Of a stretch of 5,264 bases of DNA, positions 1-5,264 are shown in pieces (position 1 is the first letter of the stretch; each line of letters opens with the position of its first letter). The notes under the pieces are model-generated. The model was not told where the DNA came from. It saw only the letters and a list, made by a program, of their open reading frames with translations, and did no database searches. Location of the stretch: assembly GCA_902465775.1 (NCBI GenBank), contig CABQOJ010000100.1, forward strand, positions 1 through 5,264. Reading direction: 5' to 3'. The DNA is from an uncultured Porphyromonas sp. (lineage in GTDB: Bacteria > Bacteroidota > Bacteroidia > Bacteroidales > Porphyromonadaceae). The position numbers and the translations under genes were made by a program.

Positions 1-177
1 TACCCCTTCTGTCACAACCTCCGGATCGGCTTCTTTGCGGAGCATCCGACGCTGCGCATCATCTGCATGCTGGTGCTGGTGCTGGGTGGTTTGGTTGTTT
101 CGGTGAGTGGTGTAGTGCTCGGTTTTCGTTACCTTCGCAGAGTCATTCGTCGGGCGAAGTCTCGTCGCAGTAAATAA
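1..177 (+). CDS. C-terminal end of a membrane protein, PepSY-associated-like (5' truncated)
   Basis: Frame 1 is open from the first base to a TAA at 175-177, giving 58 C-terminal residues of a gene that begins outside the window. The visible part has a short amphipathic stretch (YPFCHNLRIGFFAEHPTLR), then one strongly hydrophobic segment at about residues 20-42 (IICMLVLVLGG, VVSVSGVVLG), and a very basic tail (RYLRR, RRAKSRRSK). The positive tail predicts that the C-terminus faces the cytoplasm. The pattern 'aromatic/His segment, HP-L-R, glycine-rich helix with SG-VLG-R, basic end' resembles the last transmembrane helix of PepSY-associated membrane proteins, some of which are linked to iron or other metal reduction and uptake. 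That family assignment rests on pattern memory alone and is tentative. That this is the end of an integral membrane protein is well supported. It is only 40 bases upstream of the corrin operon on the same strand, so it may be co-transcribed with it. Confidence 0.6.
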   Translation, partial: YPFCHNLRIGFFAEHPTLRIICMLVLVLGGLVVSVSGVVLGFRYLRRVIRRAKSRRSK

Positions 178-217
178 GCGGTGAGCGAAGTCCGTTCAAC
201 CATAACAAAGAGATACT
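178..217 (+). promoter_or_regulatory. Short intergenic spacer with a weak purine-rich ribosome-binding stretch
   Basis: The 40 bases between the membrane-protein stop and the ATG at 218 contain AAAGAGA at 207-213, four bases before the start codon. It is only a weak match to a Shine-Dalgarno sequence, which is usual in Bacteroidota. I see no TTTG / TAnnTTTG promoter pair of the Bacteroidota type, no hairpin with a T-run, and no room for a cobalamin riboswitch. Read-through transcription from the upstream gene is therefore the simplest explanation. Confidence 0.4.
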
Positions 218-1621
218 ATGAAGAAGATCTATATCGCCGGCATCGGTCCTGGCAGTCCAGAAGATATAACGCCCGCTGTGCATCAAGCCCTCAGAGAGGC
301 TGATGTGGTGGTGGGGTATGCTTACTACTTTCAGTTTATCGAAGAGTACCTACACGAGGGCGCTGAGTGCATCGACACAGGTATGCGCCAAGAGCGTGAG
401 CGAGCTAGGCTTGCTATCGAGCGTGCCGAGGCTGGGCAAACGGTTTGTGTCATTAGCTCTGGCGATGCGGGCATCTACGGGATGGCTCCGCTCCTCTATG
501 AGATGTGCGATGAGCGGGGTAGTGATGTGGAGCTAGAGGTGCTACCTGGGATCTCCGCCTTTCAGAAAGCGGCTGCCCTCCTCGGAGCTCCCATTGGTCA
601 TGACCTTTGCATCATCTCGCTGAGTGATCTGATGACTCCGTGGGCGATCATCGAGCGACGCGCTATCGCAGCAGCAGAGGCGGACTTCGTCACAGCAATC
701 TACAATCCCAAGAGCATCAAGCGGTACTGGCAGCTGGAGCGTGTGCGGGAGCTATTCCTCAAGCACCGTTCACCCGACACCCCCGTAGGACTGGTGCAGC
801 AGGCGGGGCGTCCCGACCAACGGGTCTGGACGACGACTTTACGAGAGCTGGATACGCAAGAGGTGGACATGTTTACCGTCCTCATCATCGGCAATAGTCA
901 GAGCTTCCTCTCAAAGGGTAAGATCGTCACGCCACGAGGCTACTACCGTGACAAAGGCAGTGACGAGGAGAAGGTCGGGCAACGCATCATGAGCGAGAGC
1001 TTTCGCACGATCCTTTCGTTACTCAAGCATCCCGAGAGCTATCCGCTCGACCACCTTTGGGCGATGCTCCACGCGGTCCATACGACGGCCGACTTTGAGA
1101 TGGAGGAGCTACTCTACAGCGACCCCAATGCGGTCTCTCGCATTTACCAAGGTTATGTCGATGGCAAGATACGAACCATCGTGACCGACGTGACGATGGT
1201 CGCCTCGGGCATCCGCAAAGGAGCCTTGGAGCGCTACGGTATCGAGGTTCTCTGCTACCTACACGACCCGCGTGTGGCTGAGATGGCGGAGCGACTGGAC
1301 ATCACCCGTACACAGGCCGGCATACGGCTCGCTGTCGAGGAGCACCCCGATGCGCTCTACGCTTTTGGCAACGCACCGACGGCTCTCATGGAGCTGGCGC
1401 ACCTCATTCGTCAGGGCAAGGCTCACCCCGCTGGGATCATCGCAGCGCCCGTCGGCTTCGTTCATGTATGCGAGTCCAAGCACATGGTCAAGCCTTTCCA
1501 CGACATCCCTAAGCTCATCATCGAGGGGCGCAAAGGGGGCAGCAATCTGGCGGCAACGCTGGTCAATGCGACCCTTAGCTATGGCGATGCCGAGACGCTC
1601 AAGCCTGGTCGTGACCTATGA
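218..1621 (+). CDS. cbiH-cbiC: Bifunctional CbiH-CbiC: (cobalt-)precorrin-3B C17-methyltransferase fused to (cobalt-)precorrin-8 methylmutase
   Basis: This is a cytoplasmic 467-residue fusion of two corrin-ring enzymes. Residues 1 to about 245 are the SAM-dependent tetrapyrrole methyltransferase CbiH (CobJ), which methylates C17 and drives ring contraction. Visible motifs are GIGPGSPEDIT (8-18), SSGDAGIYGMA (80-90), LPGISAFQKAAALLGAP (109-125) and YNPKSIKR (162-169), closing with KIVTPRGY (235-242). Residues about 252-467 are CbiC (CobH), which moves the methyl group from C11 to C12. It shows HTTADFEM (288-295), whose His288 aligns by motif with the catalytic His of CobH; TDVTMVASGI (323-332); FGNAPTAL (383-390); PVGFVHVCESK (411-421); and GRKGGSNLAATLVNA (437-451). 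The length equals the two single enzymes together. All expected motifs are present and the frame is intact, so both halves should be active. The ATG at 218 gives a start right at the first beta strand. The gene overlaps the next by ATGA. Annotation pipelines often label such proteins only 'CobJ' and miss the CbiC half. Confidence 0.95.
   Translation: MKKIYIAGIGPGSPEDITPAVHQALREADVVVGYAYYFQFIEEYLHEGAECIDTGMRQERERARLAIERAEAGQTVCVISSGDAGIYGMAPLLYEMCDERGSDVELEVLPGISAFQKAAALLGAPIGHDLCIISLSDLMTPWAIIERRAIAAAEADFVTAIYNPKSIKRYWQLERVRELFLKHRSPDTPVGLVQQAGRPDQRVWTTTLRELDTQEVDMFTVLIIGNSQSFLSKGKIVTPRGYYRDKGSDEEKVGQRIMSESFRTILSLLKHPESYPLDHLWAMLHAVHTTADFEMEELLYSDPNAVSRIYQGYVDGKIRTIVTDVTMVASGIRKGALERYGIEVLCYLHDPRVAEMAERLDITRTQAGIRLAVEEHPDALYAFGNAPTALMELAHLIRQGKAHPAGIIAAPVGFVHVCESKHMVKPFHDIPKLIIEGRKGGSNLAATLVNATLSYGDAETLKPGRDL
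1618..1621 (+). promoter_or_regulatory. ATGA start/stop overlap between cbiH-cbiC and cbiE-cbiT
   Basis: The TGA stop of the first gene (1619-1621) shares bases with the ATG start of the second (1618-1620). No Shine-Dalgarno-like stretch precedes the ATG (GGTCGTGACCT upstream), so the second cistron probably depends on terminating ribosomes re-initiating, which keeps the two products in fixed ratio. The overlap is seen directly; the coupling is inferred. Confidence 0.75.
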
Positions 1622-2811
1622 AAATCATCCTCATAGGGCTCAGTGACGATCGTGAGCAACGGTGGAATCCCGAGCTACTGGAGCGAATTGCTGGCGAGCG
1701 CACTTTCTCAGGAGGGGCACGGCACCACGATATCGTCCGTGAGATCTTGCCGACGGAGTACCACTGGATTGATATAACTCCGCCGATAGACGATGTGATC
1801 GAGCAGTACAAAGCGTACGACACGGTCGTCGTCTTCGCCTCGTGCGACCCCATCTTCAACGGTATCGGGCAACGCATCATGCAGCTTCTCCCCGAGGCGG
1901 AGATCGAGCTACATCCTTACTTCCACTCCCTGCAGCTCCTCGCCCATGCGGCTCTGCAACCGTACCAAGATATGCACGTTGTGTCGCTTACGGGGAGACC
2001 GTGGCAAGCCTTTGACGCTGCGCTAATCTCAGGCGAACGAATGATTGGCATCCTGACCGATCGCAAGGAGCACACCCCTCAGCGTATCGCCCAGCGCATG
2101 CTCGACTACGGCTACGACAACTACCGAGCCATCGTCGGGGAGCATCTAGGCAATAAGGAGCGACAGCAGCTCTACCGTCTCTCTATTGCGGAAATGGCTG
2201 AGCGCACTTTCGCCTATCCCAACAACTTAATCCTCATTCAGACGAAGCCCTTGCTGCGTCCCTTTGGTATTCCCGATGCAGACTTCATTCCGCTCAACGG
2301 ACGTGAGCGGATGATCACCAAGCGGGCGATACGTCTCGAGACGCTCTCGCAGCTAGACCTGCACCAAACGCACGTCCTGTGGGACATCGGTTCCTGCACT
2401 GGCTCTGTCTCTATCGAGGCTCGCCTACAGCAACCGAGTCTGCAGGTGGTCGCCTTCGAGATACGTCCCGAGGGTGCCGAGCTTCTCGACGCCAATGCGC
2501 GTCGTCATCACACTCCGGGCATTACCTTCTGCGGAGGTGACTTCCTTCGCGCCAATCTTGATCCATTGCCTCAGCCCGACGCTGTCTTCATTGGCGGGCA
2601 TGGTGGACATTTGCAGGAGATCGTCGAGGAGGCGTGGCGTCGTCTCGCCGTGGGTGGGCGGATCGTCTTCAACTCCGTCTCGAGCGAGAGCGAGGATACC
2701 TTCAGACGAGCCATTGCTGCCGTCGGTGGTTCCATAGCCTCCACGACCCGTATGCAGATCGACGACTACAACCCGATAGCTGTCCTACAAGCGACCAAAA
2801 GCACACACTAG
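1618..2811 (+). CDS. cbiET: CbiE-CbiT (CobL-type): (cobalt-)precorrin-7 C5-methyltransferase / precorrin-6B C15-methyltransferase, decarboxylating
   Basis: This 397-residue fusion carries out the late ring methylations at C5 and C15 and decarboxylates the acetate side chain on ring C. Residues 1 to about 210 are CbiE: FSGGARHH (30-37), FASCDPIFNGIG (73-84), LHPYFHSLQLLAH (98-110), LTDRKEHTPQRIA (146-158) and GEHLGNKER (174-182). Residues about 225-397 are CbiT, a Rossmann-type methyltransferase. GRERMITKRAIR (228-239) precedes the SAM-binding motif WDIGSCTGSVSIEA (255-268), and FIGGHGGHLQEIVEEAW (324-340) and GGRIVFNSV (346-354) follow. The domain order and length match CobL/CbiET proteins. 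The CbiE N-terminus reads IGLSDDREQRW rather than the usual GxGPG loop; from memory this resembles Bacteroidales homologues and is a lineage variant, not damage. The ATG overlaps the previous stop, and only one base separates its TAG from the next gene. Confidence 0.94.
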   Translation: MKIILIGLSDDREQRWNPELLERIAGERTFSGGARHHDIVREILPTEYHWIDITPPIDDVIEQYKAYDTVVVFASCDPIFNGIGQRIMQLLPEAEIELHPYFHSLQLLAHAALQPYQDMHVVSLTGRPWQAFDAALISGERMIGILTDRKEHTPQRIAQRMLDYGYDNYRAIVGEHLGNKERQQLYRLSIAEMAERTFAYPNNLILIQTKPLLRPFGIPDADFIPLNGRERMITKRAIRLETLSQLDLHQTHVLWDIGSCTGSVSIEARLQQPSLQVVAFEIRPEGAELLDANARRHHTPGITFCGGDFLRANLDPLPQPDAVFIGGHGGHLQEIVEEAWRRLAVGGRIVFNSVSSESEDTFRRAIAAVGGSIASTTRMQIDDYNPIAVLQATKSTH

Positions 2812-2815
2812 TATG
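2809..2815 (+). promoter_or_regulatory. TAG-T-ATG junction between cbiE-cbiT and cbiG-cbiF
   Basis: The TAG stop (2809-2811) is followed after one base by the ATG (2813-2815). The upstream sequence (AAAAGCACACACTAGT) has no Shine-Dalgarno match, so stop-start re-initiation is the likely way the third gene is translated. The spacing is seen directly; the coupling is inferred. Confidence 0.65.
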
Positions 2816-4648
2816 AACTCACAAACACGTATAGCGATCCTCGCCATCTCTCCCGATGGTCAAACGATCGCACTAAAGATAGCGAGCGAACTGCCCGACG
2901 TAAAGCTCTATACGACGCATCAGGAGAAGCCAAGCGATACATTCACCCTACTGCCCAACCTAGCCGAAGGAGCTAAGAACCTCTTTGACGAGAGCGATGT
3001 CTTGCTCTTCGTCTCCGCTATGGGGATCTGCGTTCGCACCATTGCCCCACTGCTCAGAGACAAGCATCATGACCCAGCAGTTCTCTGCGTAGATACCACA
3101 GGGCGGTACGTCATCTCCGTCGCTTCGGGACACATCGGCGGAGCCAACGAATGGACCGAGCGCATCGCACACATACTAGGAGCCGAGCCAGTCATCACCA
3201 CCCAGAGCGATCGTCAGGGACTGTGGGCGTTAGATACTTTGGGCGCAGAGAGCGGGTGGAGCAGCGAGACCGCAGGCTGTAGTATGAACGCCGCCATCAC
3301 CACTTTTGTCAATAAGCGTCCCGTCGCCCTGCTCCTCGAGATGCGCTCCGAGGGTACAGCCTATCTAGAGCGCACCCACCCAGAGCATGTGGACCTCTAC
3401 TACCACTACGAGGAGATAGACCAAAGTCGCTACGACCTGCTTATCGCAGTGAGCTTTCGTCTGTTGGAGGGCTTGACCATCCCTTGTCTCTACTTCCGTC
3501 CGCAGCTCCTGCACCTCGGCGTGGGTTGTCGCCATCAGGCAAACCCCGAGGGCGTCGTGGCGCATATCCTCTCAGACATTCGTGCCAAAGGCTTTGCCCC
3601 CAGTGCCATCGCCACGATCAATAGCATCGAGCTCAAGCGTGGCGAACCGATCATCGACGAGCTCTCTCAGCACTTAGGCAAGCCTTGCCACTTCTATGAC
3701 AGCGACGAGCTAGCCACCATCGAGGTGCCCAATCCCTCGGAACGTGTCGCCACAGCCACTGGTTCGACGAGTGTTAGCGAAGCCTCCGCACTCGCAGCCA
3801 GTCAAGGTGGACTCCTTATTATAGAGAAGCAAAAGGGTTGTCTCACGCCGCAGAGCGACTTCACCTATAGCCTTGCCGTAGCTCCCGAAGGGTTGCCCCA
3901 CGGCCATATAGAGATCGTTGGGGCGGGCCCTGGCGATCCTGAGTTAATCTCCGTGCGTGGTAAGCACTTCCTCGAGCGAGCCGACCTAATCCTGTATGCT
4001 GGCAGCTTAGTTCCCATTGAGCTAACCTACTATGCCAAGGAAGGTGCCACTGTGAAAAGCTCCGCCGACATGAATCTCGAGGAGCAGTTTGCCTTGATGA
4101 AGGAGTTTTACGACAAGCACGCGCTCATCGTGCGGCTACATACGGGAGATCCCGCCATCTTTGGTGCGATACAAGAGCAGATGGCGCTCTTTGACGAAGC
4201 GGGTATGAGCTACCACATCACGCCCGGTATCTCCTCTTTCCTAGCAGCCGCCGCAGAGCTTAGGTCTCAGTTTACCATCCCTGAGCGTGTGCAGACCATT
4301 ATCCTAACCCGAGGTGGCGGTCGTACGCCAATGCCCGAGCGAGAGCAACTGCACAAGCTCGCTGCCTCGCAAAGCACAATGTGCATCTACCTCAGTGCCA
4401 CCCTTGCCGAGGAGGTGCAGCGGGAGCTACTCGTTCACTACCCGCCCACGACGCCCGTGGCGGTCTGCTACAAGCTTACTTGGCCTGAACAACGCATCTA
4501 TCGTGGTCAACTCTCCGAGCTGGCGCAGATAGTTCGCGAGCATCACCTCACGCTCACCACGCTGATGGTCGTCGGTGACGCCATTGACAATCGCGCTGGG
4601 CTCTCCAAGCTCTACAATGACAACTTCAAGCACCTCTTTCGCCGATGA
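2813..4648 (+). CDS. cbiG-cbiF: Bifunctional CbiG-CbiF: cobalt-precorrin-5A hydrolase fused to cobalt-precorrin-4 C11-methyltransferase
   Basis: This 611-residue fusion joins two consecutive steps: CbiF (CobM) methylates C11, then CbiG opens the lactone formed on ring contraction and releases the two-carbon fragment. CbiG occupies residues 1 to about 358. Its N-terminal part shows MGICVRTIAPLLRDKHHDPA (70-89, near-invariant in the family), SGHIGGAN (105-112) and LGAEPVITTQSD (122-133). Its C-terminal part shows LHLGVGCRHQ (233-242), ATINSIELKRGEP (267-279) and TGSTSVSEASALAAS (316-330). After a linker of only a few residues, CbiF runs from about 365 to 611: IVGAGPGDPELISVRG (368-383), LYAGSLVP (394-401), VRLHTGDPAIFGAIQEQ (440-456), TPGISSFLAAAAEL (470-483), ILTRGGGRTPMPE (497-509), CIYLSATLAEEV (524-535) and VAVCYKLTWPEQRIYRG (549-565). 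Every family motif is intact. CbiG is the diagnostic enzyme of the anaerobic cobalt-early route. The end overlaps cbiL by ATGA. Confidence 0.96.
   Translation: MNSQTRIAILAISPDGQTIALKIASELPDVKLYTTHQEKPSDTFTLLPNLAEGAKNLFDESDVLLFVSAMGICVRTIAPLLRDKHHDPAVLCVDTTGRYVISVASGHIGGANEWTERIAHILGAEPVITTQSDRQGLWALDTLGAESGWSSETAGCSMNAAITTFVNKRPVALLLEMRSEGTAYLERTHPEHVDLYYHYEEIDQSRYDLLIAVSFRLLEGLTIPCLYFRPQLLHLGVGCRHQANPEGVVAHILSDIRAKGFAPSAIATINSIELKRGEPIIDELSQHLGKPCHFYDSDELATIEVPNPSERVATATGSTSVSEASALAASQGGLLIIEKQKGCLTPQSDFTYSLAVAPEGLPHGHIEIVGAGPGDPELISVRGKHFLERADLILYAGSLVPIELTYYAKEGATVKSSADMNLEEQFALMKEFYDKHALIVRLHTGDPAIFGAIQEQMALFDEAGMSYHITPGISSFLAAAAELRSQFTIPERVQTIILTRGGGRTPMPEREQLHKLAASQSTMCIYLSATLAEEVQRELLVHYPPTTPVAVCYKLTWPEQRIYRGQLSELAQIVREHHLTLTTLMVVGDAIDNRAGLSKLYNDNFKHLFRR
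4645..4648 (+). promoter_or_regulatory. ATGA start/stop overlap between cbiG-cbiF and cbiL
   Basis: The TGA stop of cbiG-cbiF (4646-4648) lies within the ATGA that starts cbiL at 4645. The bases before it (CACCTCTTTCGCCG) are pyrimidine-rich with no Shine-Dalgarno match, so translation of cbiL probably relies on ribosomes finishing the previous gene. The overlap is seen directly; the coupling is inferred. Confidence 0.7.
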
Positions 4649-5264
4649 AAGCGCCACAGCCGATAGCAATCGTCTCCCTCGGCGCTGCCACGCCTGAGGA
4701 TATCTCTATGCGTGCCTATGGCAAGCTCCAGAAGGCTGACGAGATCTATTGCCTAGGCGAAGCCGCTCACCGCATTGTCGCTGCACTACCCGAAGGCTCC
4801 GCTCTCGCTCAGCGGTGTCAGATCCTAGAGATCCCGATGAGTAGCGACCGCACAGAGGCGAGTCGCTACTACGAGGAGCTTGCCACCCGACTGATAGAGC
4901 AGCAGGGTAGGGGGCTCGCCTGTAGCGTCGTCACCATCGGCGACGCCGGCACCTACGCCACGGTGCAGTATCTCGCAGACCTGCTTCGTCGGGCGGGTGC
5001 CAAGATAGAAGTCGTGCCAGGGATACCTTATTATATAGCCGCAGCGGCAGCCTTTGGTGAGGGGCTGGTGCGCCAAGACGAGTCGCTTCTCGTACTGAGC
5101 AAAGTCGCCAGTGAGTCTCAGCTTCGTGAGGTTCTGGTGCAGGGACATACGGTGGTAGTGATGAAGCTCTCGCGCTGTGCCGACATCGTTCGTGAGGTCA
5201 TAGCCGAGGACAACTACGACTTCATCTATGCCGAGCATCTCGGCAATCCAGCTCTAGAGCTACT
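4645..5264 (+). CDS. cbiL: CbiL, (cobalt-)precorrin-2 / cobalt-factor II C20-methyltransferase (3' truncated by window edge)
   Basis: The frame opens at the ATG of an ATGA overlap and stays open to the window end, giving 206 residues of a family usually about 220-250 long, so only the C-terminus is missing. CbiL (CobI) performs the first committed ring methylation, at C20, using SAM. Evidence by order: SLGAATPEDISMRAYGKLQ (11-29) occupies the N-terminal glycine-loop position; ILEIPMSSDR (60-69) matches the family's 'FPM' region; VTIGDAGTYATVQYLADLL (96-114) matches the 'GDP-YST--YL' motif; VVPGIPYYIAAAAAFGEGLV (123-142) matches 'VPGI-SF-AAAA'; and VVVMKLSRCADIVREVI (170-186) matches the 'MK' strand that separates CbiL from other methyltransferases of the fold. 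In the first motif GPG is replaced by GAA. Assignment to the tetrapyrrole methyltransferase fold is near certain. CbiL rather than another corrin methyltransferase is strongly favoured by these motifs and because it is the SAM step still lacking here, apart from the unrelated CbiD. Confidence 0.9.
   Translation, partial: MKAPQPIAIVSLGAATPEDISMRAYGKLQKADEIYCLGEAAHRIVAALPEGSALAQRCQILEIPMSSDRTEASRYYEELATRLIEQQGRGLACSVVTIGDAGTYATVQYLADLLRRAGAKIEVVPGIPYYIAAAAAFGEGLVRQDESLLVLSKVASESQLREVLVQGHTVVVMKLSRCADIVREVIAEDNYDFIYAEHLGNPALEL

Noticed and set aside
178..217. Possible cobalamin riboswitch or promoter before cbiH-cbiC
   Set aside because: The spacer is 40 bases, whereas cobalamin riboswitches need about 200 bases, and no Bacteroidota-type promoter pair is visible. 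Any such element must lie upstream of the window.
1272..1646. 124-codon + strand open frame overlapping the end of cbiH-cbiC
   Set aside because: The translation is rich in Ser, Arg and Trp with no motif, and the overlapping frame encodes the intact conserved CbiC C-terminus (PVGFVHVCESK, GRKGGSNLAA). It is a shadow frame.
2813..4648. Possibility that the CbiG-CbiF fusion is an artefact of a lost stop codon or a sequencing error
   Set aside because: The frame is continuous, both domains are complete with only a short linker, and the same domain order is familiar from Bacteroidales homologues, so it is a true fusion.
4825..5238. 137-codon open frame on the minus strand opposite cbiL
   Set aside because: It lies wholly inside the well-supported cbiL coding region, its translation has no recognisable domain, and minus-strand open frames are frequent opposite moderately GC-rich genes. 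It is a shadow frame.
218..5264. Possibility that the repeated methyltransferase domains (CbiH, CbiE, CbiF, CbiL) represent a recent duplication
   Set aside because: They share only the ancient fold motifs and each carries its own family-specific residues; there is no extended nucleotide similarity among them beyond short words.
1..5264. Mobile element, CRISPR, toxin-antitoxin or defence system
   Set aside because: No terminal inverted repeats, transposase motifs, regular spaced repeats, small paired genes or composition breaks were seen; essentially every base is taken by co-directional metabolic coding sequence.

Overview
The window looks like part of a Bacteroidota chromosome, most likely order Bacteroidales and plausibly Porphyromonas or a close relative. 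This is inferred from four things: the domain fusions (CbiH-CbiC, CbiE-CbiT, CbiG-CbiF), the variant CbiE N-terminus (IGLSDD followed by FSGGARHH instead of the usual GxGPG start), the 'SLG' N-terminus of CbiL, and the near absence of Shine-Dalgarno sequences. Base composition looks moderately GC-rich by eye; it was not computed. The genus is a guess. The order-level placement is firmer.

Layout: all genes lie on the + strand and are packed almost without gaps. Positions 1-177 hold the C-terminal end of a membrane protein (one transmembrane helix and a basic tail, resembling the end of PepSY-associated membrane proteins). After a 40-base spacer comes a tight run of corrin-ring genes: CbiH-CbiC fusion (218-1621), CbiE-CbiT fusion (1618-2811), CbiG-CbiF fusion (2813-4648) and CbiL (4645 to beyond the window edge). 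The junctions are a 4-base ATGA overlap, a 1-base gap and another ATGA overlap, so this is almost certainly one translationally coupled operon.

Together the four polypeptides cover seven activities of the anaerobic (cobalt-early) cobalamin pathway: CbiL (C20 methylation), CbiH (C17 methylation and ring contraction), CbiF (C11 methylation), CbiG (opening of the lactone made by ring contraction, with loss of the C2 fragment), CbiE (C5 methylation), CbiT (C15 methylation and decarboxylation) and CbiC (methyl migration from C11 to C12). CbiG marks the anaerobic route, because the aerobic route uses the CobG/CobF chemistry instead. Within the core ring sequence CbiD (C1 methylation) and CbiJ (ring reduction) are not seen. 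Cobalt insertion and the amidation and nucleotide-loop steps are also absent. They presumably lie outside the window.

I see no RNA genes, insertion sequences, CRISPR array, terminator or phage signatures. No cobalamin riboswitch is visible, and the 40-base spacer is too short for one, so any promoter or riboswitch lies upstream of the window. This is an ordinary core metabolic operon with unusually compact gene fusion. I found no evidence of an undescribed system. The points worth a second look are the degenerate SAM-binding loops in CbiL and CbiE, the fusion architecture, and the membrane-protein neighbour.
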